NCBI GenBank assembly: GCA_934667275.1
Contig: CAKULK010000001.1
Span: 1-64,000, forward strand
DNA length: 64,000 bases
From: an uncultured Bacteroidales bacterium
GTDB lineage: Bacteria > Bacteroidota > Bacteroidia > Bacteroidales > Paludibacteraceae
Reading direction: 5' to 3'
Made by a program: the position numbers and the translations under genes. Positions 17,701-26,600 of this stretch are shown here, in pieces. Position 1 is the stretch's first letter. The number at the start of each line of letters is the position of its first letter. A model generated the notes under the pieces. That model saw only the letters and a list, made by a program, of their open reading frames with translations, was not told the origin of the DNA and ran no database searches.

Positions 17701-18695
17701 ATGATGGCATCAGTGTATGTTTCCAGCGCACCCAGTGTTTTTAAATACTTGCCGTTTTTATAGACTTCAGTTCCATTTTCTGCCGCAGTGATTTGAACAA
17801 TATCAGTTGTTTGTCCTGCCGTTCTTGTTACAATATACTGCATTCCCCAAGAGTCAGTAGGTGCGGCTTGTGTGTAGATATGACTGGATTTGGTGCTGCT
17901 GCCAATGGGTACGGACGCATACTGACCACCTTGAAAAACGGCAATTGGATGGTCTGCACAAATGCTTGTTCCAGACAATGATACGTGTCCTTTGCTGGAT
18001 GTATAGAGATAGGATTCTCCTTTTTGCAGGGTAATATTCTTTGTGGTAGTGACAGGTGTTGCTGATTGGAAGGGGAAGGGCGTCTCTTTAATTTTGAGTT
18101 CGATATTGTTGTCATCTTTTGTGGAGACAATAGCAAATTCTGTGGCTTGGTCATCGCCGGAAAATGTTTGTACTACGTATTCCCGATTGAGACTCTCAAT
18201 CGGATAAATGCGAGTGGCATCGTAGGATGCAACGGTGGCATAACTGCTGGAAGAATAGAGTGTGATAGGTTTGTCTGATTTGACTATCAACCCCTTATGC
18301 AACCATTCCTTGTCGTTTTCGTCGGAGGTTTGAAGGTATCCTACATTGTGTGGTATTACCATTTTCCCAATGCCATTTGCCGGGACCGTGAATTGTTTTG
18401 TCCATTTCGTTCCTCCTTTCTTGTCTCCAAATTGTGTTTGCCAACCTTCTACTACGACGGTGGCCCCTTCAGTAGAGGTGGCATACAAACTCAAATAGAA
18501 ATCCGTGTGCTCCGCGAACTTACCATTATGAGACAAGAATGTTACGTAGAATTCCCGATTGGCGTGCTGCAACCGGCTGTCGTCGGTGAGGGTGGAGTCG
18601 TTGTACCAGGAACTGCCGTTGGCAGTGGCTTGACCCAATAGCGGTAAGACGCTACCCAACCAAAGTATGGTGAGTATGAAAATGCTCCTTTTCAT
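11775..18695 (-). CDS. Giant T9SS-exported repeat protein (adhesin-like)
   Basis: The 2306-residue protein has a signal peptide (MKRSIFILTILWLGSVLPLLG, mature start probably QAT). The N-terminal region to about residue 370 looks like an IgGFc-binding-protein-type domain (REFYVTFLSH, KPITLYSSSSYA, CADHPIAVFQGGQYA). A variable linker follows, then about 20 degenerate repeats of roughly 65-70 residues, each with 'GCDSI..L.L.V.P.Y..' and a 'IC..E.Y...G' Cys (DNA 12640-16690). The last 80 residues are a T9SS type A sorting domain (YNIFNAMGAKIMSGTFEPGT ... GVYIFHLH). Two Cys per repeat suggest disulfides. It heads an operon with the barrel at 10738 and has a promoter at 18777-18807. The ligand is unknown. 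Confidence 0.9.
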   Translation of the reverse strand: MKRSIFILTILWLGSVLPLLGQATANGSSWYNDSTLTDDSRLQHANREFYVTFLSHNGKFAEHTDFYLSLYATSTEGATVVVEGWQTQFGDKKGGTKWTKQFTVPANGIGKMVIPHNVGYLQTSDENDKEWLHKGLIVKSDKPITLYSSSSYATVASYDATRIYPIESLNREYVVQTFSGDDQATEFAIVSTKDDNNIELKIKETPFPFQSATPVTTTKNITLQKGESYLYTSSKGHVSLSGTSICADHPIAVFQGGQYASVPIGSSTKSSHIYTQAAPTDSWGMQYIVTRTAGQTTDIVQITAAENGTEVYKNGKYLKTLGALETYTDAIIWGAEEAVYYNTTKATACYIYLTGRDDNPVFGSPSVTDIAPLEQSITEALCGIFQFRTTENTEEDADGQYVNIVVRTSDKYYMQMDGNTIGHLFKDLPYNVNGVKYSYAIVPVQKGTESFELRNDHGFVAHVYGRWKAQVGQVSYSYTAGRNPLHSMWMTVNGIALNGNLGRTLCVSAPQDTFKSVINFNYSSIKWEFAPKEEGALRDIPDPVNPQRGPIGIYKKFEEPGETELLMIVGRKTPICGNDIFDTVKMKITVLDTFLIQEYYRMADGSVSYSENVCYGEEFVIRHGLRDDGSPDSTVFVANPGLWQPALSDWNNFMQYQFDTPYDFTDKLISKDGCDSLVNRHFVIRQKYDRVDVPDTAVCQRELPFTWTVTDGYGTTQDIVINMDNNWKLPIQIDTIIPLQSAFGCDSILYRSITINPSVDSLFRDTICEGEVANYIWHGRPVQDYFLTQKLVGRYHPYEKADATHSPNASGCDTIFGISLLVLPEFHDTINVVLCKGEEYTWLDTTIIGDGTANSAQQFKRSYPTEAFGVACDSIFVLNVLTADTFLIQEDSTICANKPFIWFGHEGRPLPSLAERLQLTHDTIYEIWDSLQTTIKWCDTIVHHCDSVHLLRLTVHPVLYDTIATQPFYCYEDRHVPYGWNSQKFADTTGIYFDTVPGGSKCCGCDSILVYNIRILPINLYDTALIVCEINTPFDFDYGPFVPMTGRRFVGLTQTGVYNDTLRGIDVNGCDSIIRLHLDVYRTPYTDTTIYICSNDSFIDPDTKIVYNKDSFDLAQSDTYIYKKFIKSQYATMCDSVVTTTLIQLPSYDNDERTTICPSELPYNYPDSRFTKFQNIQNRWGIITGPIDTVITDTVFTTPITTRYGDLVSCDSIIHLHLHIDPVSLVQQDTQFVCLCDSNYFMYGYDPKNLKRADSTGVYYDTLTAKNHWSCDSIWIFPIVFVETDSLVITDTICSNHPYDYPYTGLYADPDSLARPSALLGLDNTGIYRDTLKNRYGCDSIIVVQLQVNLAYDTMVVQSICDNEDYDFNGHLFCGDKFDVARGLSARPTPYSFDTTLYTIHGCDSVIHLLLTIHPTYLTKHETTLCQAGPADIFRWIDDDGRLHGQISIAQALDTVLRDTLPTMYGCDSVFTLDLHILPHYQFDSTYTIYQNERIQWQGRGYRGSHFNGRITYTTAQPSPDTHTDKITYDTINTTDRILPAGCYYDTIRYTTIGANNVTCDSIFCLTLNIRPTYDTIVDAHACDTEGEYILSLSDSHGTHRTEHIDITRIGKDRLINNVFKTKEAEFYPAKFGKEKFTYKLKAVEGGDSIVYLHLTVHPSYHDTTYAEICDGESYEWRDSVYRVENRYYQRDVRKNTTWGCDSLYVLDLYIRPAFSATYHRTICNNETLLLPDTAWHSDGSFTVNDQIVWKPGDEIPSPDDTLKFTKNPNPGSNECVRTYIYKLTVNPAYHYEETATICSNEQHISQKYNHTWQNEIIYHKMGHTIAPYHATLTDSLSTITGCDSVFVLHATVYPAYKQIDTYTMCQGDVAVWGHNGQAYKPESAGDFIYADSLQTIHGCDSIYEFHIHVNPVFLQEDEVDICADSVYIFHGRTLNQSGFYDTTFTNIYGCDSIYWLNLNVRDTTYTILTDTICHSEHYTLPSGREVWESGFYKDTSENEYGCHHFTYLTLRVIEPTKPIVWTNQVCANDPTYDLYFTYTNADQLNHRPLTYSLLYDSIGLAVGFQNVNDAIIDSWQSDGLTGVVAVDIPQNADSTQYVRPDRYSVQFILHNGVCQNDTLLCSFDTSIIVSYPSWVTEQRFGDAIGILSAKYNGGYQFSAYQWYRNNTIMPGETKAYLYLPQGFEGNGTEYSVMLTREGESEGYPTCPIVVQPRMDEVVPQNAYLSVVPTHVVKGNPVVNILCRETGTYNIFNAMGAKIMSGTFEPGTHNAYSVTLPQQEGVYIFHLHSDATVKEPNRTIRVIVGN
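12640..16690 (-). repeat. 'CDSI' protein-repeat array within the giant gene
   Basis: About 20 diverged units of around 200 bp. The conserved nucleotide core encodes (G)CDSI/V/L; on the plus strand it reads as ACTATCACA or similar (for example at 14671-14690, 15469-15490 and 16451-16470). Spacing is uneven because some units carry insertions. The same unit occurs three times in the neighbouring gene (21840-22230). Confidence 0.85.
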
Positions 18696-18776
18696 TCAAG
18701 ATATTTGTATATCAGCGTACTATAACTTGCGTGCTGTTTGCTAATCAGCCTCATATATAGGCACAAATAGCGACTG

Positions 18777-18807
18777 CAAAGTTACGAAAAAAAGATGAGA
18801 TATCAAA
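18777..18807 (-). promoter_or_regulatory. Bacteroidota-type promoter for the giant-adhesin operon
   Basis: On the minus strand: TTTG (18804-18807), 19 nt, TAACTTTG (18777-18784), about 80 nt before the start codon. Confidence 0.7.
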
Positions 18808-18905
18808 ATATAATCCATATTTGTTTAAAAAAGCGCAATGAAATCCATAATAATGAGTGAAGAAAGGCGGCGTGTAGGCATTGTATCCCCCTAACATCAT
18901 CCATT

Positions 18906-18938
18906 GTCGTTGCCGTCTCGTTGCCGTGTCGTTGCCGT
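18906..18938. repeat. 11-bp tandem repeat upstream of the giant-adhesin promoter
   Basis: Three direct copies: GTCGTTGCCGT, CTCGTTGCCGT, GTCGTTGCCGT, with one mismatch. It lies about 100 bp upstream of the predicted promoter at 18777-18807. Confidence 0.9.
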
Positions 18939-18991
18939 AATTAGCAGCACAAAGTCGGCAGTTTGGATCGAACAGACTACACTATAAATGG

Positions 18992-19024
18992 AAAAAATAC
19001 ACCCACACAAATGTGCGGGTGTAG
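18992..19024 (-). terminator. Rho-independent terminator of the LRR/OmpA operon
   Basis: On the minus strand the stem TACACCCGCACA pairs with TGTGTGGGTGTA around a short loop and is followed by TTTTTTCC. It lies about 50 nt after the OmpA-type stop. Confidence 0.85.
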
Positions 19025-19073
19025 AAAAATAATGCAGTTCGTACAGACAATATAATTAAGACTATTGCGGCGA

Positions 19074-20924
19074 CTAATGAGCAATATGCACCGTGCCGGA
19101 CAGAATTTCAATCTCTACGCGGCGGTTCATTTGACGGTGGCGGTCGGAGTCGTTTGGCACAATGGGGTCTTTTTCTCCGTGTCCTGCAGTTTTGATGCGT
19201 TTGCCATCAATGCCTCGCTTAATCATCTCTTGCCGAACACTCTTGGAACGCCCTTCCGACAGAATCTGGTTTGATTCGTCGGAACCGACATCGTCGGTGT
19301 GTCCGATGATGCGAATGGTGACATCTGGATTCTCGCTCAACATCTCAAACAACTCCAATAGTGCCGGTTCGGAAGACGGCAGGATTTTGGTTTTTGCCGT
19401 GGCAAAATACATATTGTGCAGGACAAAAGAGCGTATGTGCTTTGGTTCCATTGCGACACTTACCTGTGTGGTATGGGGTGCAATGGTGTCGTTGAACGGC
19501 TCGTAGTCGGTGGCAGTGGCCAGCACAATGTAGGATTGACGGTCGTCCACAAGGGTGGCCAGGACGTTGTTCAGAGAGTCGGTAGTGGTCTGTGCGATGA
19601 TGGTGCCATCAAGAGTTGAGATTGTGACATCTGCTGATACCGGACGCATAGAACGGGCATCCGTGACGGTGGTGAGCATGTTCTGCTGCGGATAGAGTGA
19701 GACATAGAGCGTGTCGTAGTCGTCACGGTGCCGGAAATGAATGGTGTCGTGCGGGAAATAGCCGCTACGCGATGCACAGATGTCATAAGGTCCCTCCGGC
19801 AATCCTTTGCCCACACGGGCGCGTTTGGTATCGGTGTTCTTGTCGAGTCGCACCTTGCGGGTGGTGGCATTTATGATTTGTACACGTGTATTCGGGAGGG
19901 GCTTCTGTGTGCGTTCGTCTTGCGTGTACACGTAGATGTAGGGGTATGCCGCAGGTTCTTTCTTGCGCGGCTTTTGCGGCAGTTCGAAACGTACCGCCAC
20001 TTTGACACCCATAAGCAGGTTGTTGAGGGCTGACTCTTTGTAGGGCGCAAACCCGAGCATGGATTGGGGCTGCAGGTCGGTGAGCCCATTGAACGCCACA
20101 ATCCCTCCATCAGGCTCTGTGCCATAGGCGGTCGCGTTAGGGGTGTAGGTGTGCAAATTGGAGAGCCCGTAATCGGCAAAGAGCGCAAGGCGCACGTGTG
20201 TACGCTCGCGGAGCGATTTCTTGCGGCGCATATTGCGGTAGCGTTGGGCGCGGTCCATCTTCTTGCGCTCTTTCTCGCTGACCCATGCGCGTTTGTCGAG
20301 GTTGAGACCTACTTCGGCAGAGAACATCACGTTGAGAAAGGGATAGGTGACCGATTGTTTGAGTCCCATGATGTCAAAAGTACCCATATCGTGGGTGGGC
20401 AGGTCGTAGAGCGGGTCGATGATGTCCGGGTCAGTAGCCCAAGTTTGTACTTGAGAGCGACTTTGCGTGGTACCGGCAAAAGGCAACATACCTATCTTTG
20501 CACCTACAAGGAAGTAGGCTTTGTCCCAATTGCCGCCAAACATAACAGGTACATAACCAACACCATAGGTGGTGGTTTCTATGAACCGGGAGAATGTGTA
20601 GCGGTATTGCATACCCGGATATTCCAGTACGGTTGCTATGTGGTTTGGGACGGGGAGAAGATTGCGTCCCATGATGTAGTCCACTCCGAAACCAGTATGG
20701 AAGAGGAAGTGGTTGTACTCCAACTCGTAGAACAGAGCCCCAGAGGCTCCCCATCCGGATAGAGGTCGGGCTGTGCTTTGGTAGGGTTTCCATACGTTGC
20801 CAAAAAACAAATGTGCATAGCCTGCCCCTGCATCCAGCCCCAAAGAATGGGTGGGACGGGCATCTTGGGCTTGCATGCCAACCACAAACAGGAGTAGCAG
20901 AATAGTGTAGATTGTCCGTTTCAT
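19074..20924 (-). CDS. Barrel/OmpA envelope protein
   Basis: The 616-residue protein is built in order from: a signal peptide (MKRTIYTILLLLFVVGMQA, mature start Gln); a beta-barrel-like region to about residue 330, ending LMGVKVAVRF; two beta-sandwich regulatory-type domains (about 345-490; PLPNTRVQIINATT, then RPVSADVTISTLDG); and a C-terminal OmpA domain (about 495-610) with IIGHTDDVGSDESNQILSEGRS and the closing RHRQMNRRVEIEI, which should bind peptidoglycan. The barrel resembles the protein at 10738. It is the third gene of the LRR-protein operon, 18 nt after the repeat protein. It probably anchors or assists the surface proteins (inference). Confidence 0.88.
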   Translation of the reverse strand: MKRTIYTILLLLFVVGMQAQDARPTHSLGLDAGAGYAHLFFGNVWKPYQSTARPLSGWGASGALFYELEYNHFLFHTGFGVDYIMGRNLLPVPNHIATVLEYPGMQYRYTFSRFIETTTYGVGYVPVMFGGNWDKAYFLVGAKIGMLPFAGTTQSRSQVQTWATDPDIIDPLYDLPTHDMGTFDIMGLKQSVTYPFLNVMFSAEVGLNLDKRAWVSEKERKKMDRAQRYRNMRRKKSLRERTHVRLALFADYGLSNLHTYTPNATAYGTEPDGGIVAFNGLTDLQPQSMLGFAPYKESALNNLLMGVKVAVRFELPQKPRKKEPAAYPYIYVYTQDERTQKPLPNTRVQIINATTRKVRLDKNTDTKRARVGKGLPEGPYDICASRSGYFPHDTIHFRHRDDYDTLYVSLYPQQNMLTTVTDARSMRPVSADVTISTLDGTIIAQTTTDSLNNVLATLVDDRQSYIVLATATDYEPFNDTIAPHTTQVSVAMEPKHIRSFVLHNMYFATAKTKILPSSEPALLELFEMLSENPDVTIRIIGHTDDVGSDESNQILSEGRSKSVRQEMIKRGIDGKRIKTAGHGEKDPIVPNDSDRHRQMNRRVEIEILSGTVHIAH

Positions 20925-20942
20925 ACGTTTCCTTATAAATGG

Positions 20943-23609
20943 TTAGTAAACAAGCAGTTTCTGTACATAATGTTCACCAGAATCCGTGGTGAGTTGAATG
21001 AGATAGATGCCAGCCGCGGCAGGAGCACAGAGTTGGGTGTTGCCTGCAAGGACGGGTGTTGAAGAAGCGGCTATGCCGTCGCGGTTGTAGGTTGTGAGCA
21101 CACCCGATTCGTTTGTCTGCACTCGCAAAGGAGCCTTCGCAGGCGTGGCAGAGGGTGTGACAACGAGAGTTACCGTTTCAGGCTGCGGAGTAGGCGTGAA
21201 CGGGCACGAGATGAGTGCGACTCCGTCGGCGGTGCGGGTGACTTCCACCGAGAATGTGCTACCTTCCAATCCGTCTGCGGGACGATAGAGCGTAGAATTT
21301 GTTTCACCAGCGAGAGGGAGCCCGTTGCAGTACCATTGGTAGGCGGAGAAACCTCCGTAGCGGTCGTATGCCGCTTTGCGCACGGCAAGGAGGTCGCCCC
21401 ACCGCTGTGTGATAAGGGAGTCGGCGGCATAGTTGATTTGTACGCGCATGGTTGCTTCCACCGGTTTGCAGAAAGAATCTTGTACAAGGATAAACAGTTG
21501 ATAGTAACTAGGATACAAGGTGTCGGGCAGTAGAGGCAATGTGATACCGTTGGCAATGGGTTGCTCGTCCCACACGGTCCGATGATGCGAGACGGTGTCT
21601 TCCATCGCAAGAGAGAAAGAGGTGGGGCTGCCAGAGAGAACACGGTAGTAAACAGCAGGTTGTTCTGCGTTGTGGCAGAGCGTGAAAGAGCGTTCCTGCC
21701 AACTCATCCGCAGTTGCGGGTACACCGCCAAGTGCAATTCGTGCAAGATGTAGCCGCATGAGGTGGTGCTGCTCATTTCTTTGTCCCAACAGAGTGTATC
21801 GCGTGTGGGAGAATAGGTGAGTGTGCGCCATGTGTAGGTGTCGCCCTCACAAATGGTGTCGTAGTAGAAGACGGTGGTCACGCTATCCACACTTAATTGA
21901 AGACGGACAATGCTGTCGCACCCAAACAGGGTGGTCAGGGTGTCGGTATATTCACCGGCTTCGGTGACGTTGAAGCCATTGAGGTCGTAGGTCTCTCCAC
22001 GGCAGATACGTGCTACGATGGTGGTGTCGTATTCTTCGTGCACGGTGAGACGGAGACGGACAATGCTGTCGCACCCAAATATAGTGGTCAGGGTGTCGGT
22101 ATATTCTCCTGTGGCATTCACAGAGAAACCATTGTCTTCGTAATGTTCAGAAGCACAGATTGATGCCACGATGGTGGTGTCGTAGGTAGAATGGACCGTA
22201 AGGTTTACCGTGACGACACTATCGCATCCAAAGGGGTTGAGCAACGTATCCACATAGGTACCCTGTTGCGTGTATTCGCCACCCTCGTAGCGGAAAGTAT
22301 CACCTTGACATATAGCCACGTTTATGGTGTTGCTCATCGGGTGCCATACCTTTAAGTCCACAATATTCCAAGTGTAAAGTCCGTCGGGGCGAAGTGTCCG
22401 GAATTCACGATGTCCCGACTCGCTGAGAATGGTGTCACCCACTTGCAGGGTTTCTCCATAACATATAGTGGTATCAAGACGGCAGGTGTCGTTTCCGAAA
22501 TAGGCTATATATAAGGTGTCGCGCTCTGCGATTACGGTGCGTGAGGTTTGGGGACTGCCATTGTCTTTCCAATAGCGGAATACATAACCGGAAACGGGTG
22601 TGGCGGTGATGGCAACGGGCGATGCAAAGGGATAGGTGCCAGAACCTGTGACTGTGCCTTTGTCGGGTGTCGCCGAGATGACCTTGACCGTGACATCTTG
22701 GTGAAGTATCGGTTCGGGCGGGTTGTCCGGGTTGAAGACCGTGGTATCGCCCGTGCCAATGTAGTCGTACACGGCCACTAACGAAACCGTGGTGTCTCCC
22801 ATGGTGTAATTGCACGCAGGAGAAACATTGTATTGCTTGCCGTTGAGTGTCCAATAGCGGAAACGATAGTCAGGATTACTCGTAGTGGATAGTGAGACAG
22901 AGACACCCGGAATGAGAATCTCGCTGTTGAGGTCGGTACCATAGACGATCATATGGCTGACACCTGCCGCGCGGGGATGAGTCTTGACCGTGATGAGATG
23001 CTTTTCGATAAGATTGGCGACAAAGTGCGCTGCGGAATCGCCTACTACATAGTTGAATTGCGTATTAGTTTGCGGATAGGGTTGTCCGTTGAGCGTCCAA
23101 GAATCGAAAGCATATTGCGCGTAGGGATGTACTTCGATACAGACTGATTGCTGTGCCGTGTAGGTGCCAGTGCCGCGCGTGATGCCGCCTATAGACGGGT
23201 TGGCCGTGACGGTGACATCTTGGGAAAGATACGGTTCGGGCGGGTTACCAGGGTTGAAAGGTTCATCAGGAATAACGGGCGGGGCGTATTTGTAGTGTGC
23301 CACGAAAGTGACAGCAGAGTCGCCCATTTGGTAGGTGAAAGTCCGTGAGGTGGTGTACTGCATCCCATTGAGTGTCCAATATAATAAGGTGTAGTCTTGG
23401 ACCGGATTGGTGCTGATGCTGACCATTTGTCCAACAGGATAGTTACCTGCGCCCGACACAGAGCCTGCGTTTGATGGAGTGATGCCCACAGTGAGCCTGC
23501 GCGTGAGCATCGGTTCGGGCGGATTATCGGGATTAAAATCCGCCAGTGCCGATATGCTACCGAGCAATACCCCCGCTAACGTGATGATACGGAACAGATT
23601 GATTTTCAT
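20943..23609 (-). CDS. T9SS-exported InlB-like/'CDSI' repeat protein
   Basis: The 888-residue product has a signal peptide (MKINLFRIITLAGVLLGSISALA). About residues 35-375 hold four divergent InlB B-type repeats ('G.V.G.G.Y..G..V.I...P...Y....WTLNG'), three introduced by a linker F-NP(D/G)-NPPEP. Three 'CDSI' repeats like those of the giant protein follow (CDSVVTVNLTV, then CDSIVRLRLTV and CDSIVRLQLSV). A spacer domain leads to a T9SS type A sorting domain ending GIYLIQLTTDSGEHYVQKLL. Its ATG overlaps the stop of the LRR gene (ATGA), so translation is coupled. It is adhesin-like; the binding partner is unknown. Confidence 0.9.
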   Translation of the reverse strand: MKINLFRIITLAGVLLGSISALADFNPDNPPEPMLTRRLTVGITPSNAGSVSGAGNYPVGQMVSISTNPVQDYTLLYWTLNGMQYTTSRTFTYQMGDSAVTFVAHYKYAPPVIPDEPFNPGNPPEPYLSQDVTVTANPSIGGITRGTGTYTAQQSVCIEVHPYAQYAFDSWTLNGQPYPQTNTQFNYVVGDSAAHFVANLIEKHLITVKTHPRAAGVSHMIVYGTDLNSEILIPGVSVSLSTTSNPDYRFRYWTLNGKQYNVSPACNYTMGDTTVSLVAVYDYIGTGDTTVFNPDNPPEPILHQDVTVKVISATPDKGTVTGSGTYPFASPVAITATPVSGYVFRYWKDNGSPQTSRTVIAERDTLYIAYFGNDTCRLDTTICYGETLQVGDTILSESGHREFRTLRPDGLYTWNIVDLKVWHPMSNTINVAICQGDTFRYEGGEYTQQGTYVDTLLNPFGCDSVVTVNLTVHSTYDTTIVASICASEHYEDNGFSVNATGEYTDTLTTIFGCDSIVRLRLTVHEEYDTTIVARICRGETYDLNGFNVTEAGEYTDTLTTLFGCDSIVRLQLSVDSVTTVFYYDTICEGDTYTWRTLTYSPTRDTLCWDKEMSSTTSCGYILHELHLAVYPQLRMSWQERSFTLCHNAEQPAVYYRVLSGSPTSFSLAMEDTVSHHRTVWDEQPIANGITLPLLPDTLYPSYYQLFILVQDSFCKPVEATMRVQINYAADSLITQRWGDLLAVRKAAYDRYGGFSAYQWYCNGLPLAGETNSTLYRPADGLEGSTFSVEVTRTADGVALISCPFTPTPQPETVTLVVTPSATPAKAPLRVQTNESGVLTTYNRDGIAASSTPVLAGNTQLCAPAAAGIYLIQLTTDSGEHYVQKLLVY

Positions 23610-26600
23610 CGTACTATGATTTTCTTGGTTCCGTTATCAGTACGCATAAGGTATGCCCCGGGTGTGAGGTGCAGGTCTGCCGCATTAACATGCTCAACTA
23701 TTACGGCACCCGTAAGAGTGAAGATGCTGACATCAGTACGTTCGTCGGCGGACAGTTCGTCCGAGGATGTGGTGATGTCCGGCTTTTGTGCTTTGGGCAG
23801 AATAGAAAAACGAGTGAAATGGTTGCCTTGGGCAGAGTAGAAAGTATAGTCACCCTCTGACAAATCCACGTAGCAGTGCAACTCGTTGTCGTAGAGACAG
23901 ATTGCAGTATCCATACGTGTGCAGGACAAGGTGAGCAAACCTGCATTGGGTGCGTAGTAGCCAAGACGGACGGTCTCTCCTTTTGCCGTGAGCGGCCGCT
24001 CGTTGATGCTGTATTTTTCTCCATGCATGCCGATGGAGAAGATTTGCACAGGCGATGGCGCATCTGCGAGGAACTTGGTGGCATCTACGCCAAGTTCGTA
24101 GTCGATAGAAGATGCGGCATTGAAGACGACACGCGTGCGGTCGGTGTAGGAAGAGTCGGAGAGCGTAAGGTTAATCAATTGACGCTCTGTGGATTGTGCT
24201 TTGTTCTGCGTATATCGTGAGGGTATTGCCGCGGGAGAGGAAGCACCACCTTTTGTCTTTTTCTGTGCTTGGATACGCGTTTCGCGTCCCTGGGCAGGGA
24301 ATGTCATCTGTGTGAGGGCGGCATTCTGTACGAAGAAACCTTCAAGAGGTAAGAAATGGTAGGTGTCATCCCCCGGCCGGTAGGTGTCGTAGCCAGTGCC
24401 ATTCCAGCAAATAACAGGGTAATTGAATTTGCTAAGGGCAAAACTATCCAAGTCGAAGTATGTGAGGAACGGGTTTCCAACCATATTCCAGTTTGCGTCC
24501 CATACATTGGCAGCCGGATAGAGACTAAGAGGTGTGGATACGTCCGTATTCGGGAATTTTGGGTTGTGGAATACAAGTTGCAGCGTGTCGTTTTCTTTGG
24601 GCTGGAAGATGTAACCTTGGGCATTCTTCAACGGTTTGCCCACCGGTGTGTTCTGCCAACCGCCGCTGCCGTTGGCAGCACGTATCTGCCCATCGTAGTA
24701 GCGGATTACGAACTCGCTATGGCATTTCACGTCCTCGCGGTTGATGTCAAATGGGAATGTGAGAAAATGCCACTTGCCATTAGTTTCCAATAAGTTAAGT
24801 CGTAGTGTATCAATACTGATGTTGTCGTCGGACAGAATGGAAGAACCCGTTTCGGGAGTGCCTATGACGGTGATGTCTCCGAAATTGAGTGTGGAGTCCC
24901 CGTATATGATTAAACCGCCGCCCGGGTTGATGTCCACGTCGGGTTCGCCATCAATAGTGCCGTGGTCGCCACCGAGTTCGTAGTCTCCATTGAGGTAGAA
25001 GTAGTCGTAGGTTTCATCAAACTCCACTATCTTCAGGAACTGACTCCACTGGGTGTTGTAGAAGTAGATGAGATAACTGGTGCGGGGTACGTAGAGGTCG
25101 GCAACCTGGTAGCAGTCAAAAGTCTTCTGAAGTATGTCGGTAGGCTCAACCGTGTAGGTGTACACCCGAGAGACATTGGGACAGCCTGCAAAGGCAAAAT
25201 TGTTGATATTGCGTACGGAACTTGAAATTTTGATGACATCCATGCCGGAGCAGTCGCGGAATGCGTTGCTCTCAATTGTTTCCAAGTGCGGAGGCATGAC
25301 GATTGTATCCAGAGAGGTGCACCCCTCGAAAGCATACTCTTGGATAGTCTTCAGTTGCTCAGGGAACTGCCTGTTTTTGAGGGAAGTACAATATGCAACA
25401 GAGCCAAACTCCAAGGTTTCCATATTTGCAGGCCAAGATATTTCAGACAAGCGTTCTTGTCCGACAAAAGTGTATTTGGGCAATGCTTTGAGTTTGCAGT
25501 TCGGAGCAAAGATGACGCGCTCCAATTTGCCACCATGTTGCCAATTAGAATTATGATATTCTCCTGCTTCCCAATACCACATACCATCTTGTTTGCCACT
25601 ATTGTTATATTGGAGACAATATGGAGAGCCCCAATCTGAACGACCATACATAAACACACCTGTTCCCATATTTTGTACGTTGGCAGGGATAGTAATAGAT
25701 GTAAGACCTGTACAATAGAAAGCACCATCGCCAATGGTCTCAAGGCTGTTAGGAAGTTTGATAGTCTCAAGGGAAGATGTGTTGGCAAAAGCGTTGGCGC
25801 CTATCTCGGTAAGCCCTTCCTTGATGTCCACATGGTGGAGAGCAGTACAGCCGTCAAAGGCTTTATTACCAATGGTTTGCAGCCCCGGTTGGCAATACAC
25901 AGTGTCCAATCCCTGGCAGTTGGTGCAGCAATCGTGCATGGATATGAGGTCCTTGGGCAAGTGGAGTACCTTGAGTCCGAGTTCGGAAAAGGCGTACTCC
26001 TCCAAGATGTTGTCGTGTGTGCAGTAGCCGGTGTAGTACTCGTAGGAGTTGGCAACGACGGAGGCGTTGGAGAGGTCGAGATACTTGAGGTTAATCATCT
26101 TGTTGCGAATCAGCATGATGTCGTAACTATTGATGGTGCCATTGACTTTGAGAGAGATGGTCTGGGCAAGATTCTTCTCACCAATAGCGACATGCAACGA
26201 CGACTTATTGTTGTCGGCAGTGACGGTGACTTCACGCTGTGCGATACTGCTCTCGGATTGGATACGGTTGGCAAAACTTGACCAATATGGGGCTGTCCGG
26301 TAGGCGGTCAGCAGTGTTTCGGGAACGAGTACGAGGGCTGTGGCGTTGATGAGGTTGTTGCTATTGAGGGTTGGCGGCGTGGTGGCCGTCATGTGAATGA
26401 TATTGCTGCCAAAGAAAGCGTTTTCGCCAATGGAAGTGAGGGCAGCGGGTGCCTTGATTTCCAACGAAGTACAATTGTAGAACGCCTCTTTCTCAATGGT
26501 GGTGACGGTGGAGGGCAGGTTGATTTTGAGCAAGGATGGGCAACCCTTGAATGTGCCCTCTTGGATAGTGGTGACAGGACCACTGAGTACCACGTTTTGG

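Larger units (their letters stand above)
18696..19073. other. Spacer between the two adhesin operons
   Basis: This 378-bp gap holds, in minus-strand order, the terminator of the upstream operon (18992-19024), a three-copy 11-bp repeat (18906-18938) and the promoter of the giant-adhesin operon (18777-18807). I see no gene in it. Confidence 0.8.
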
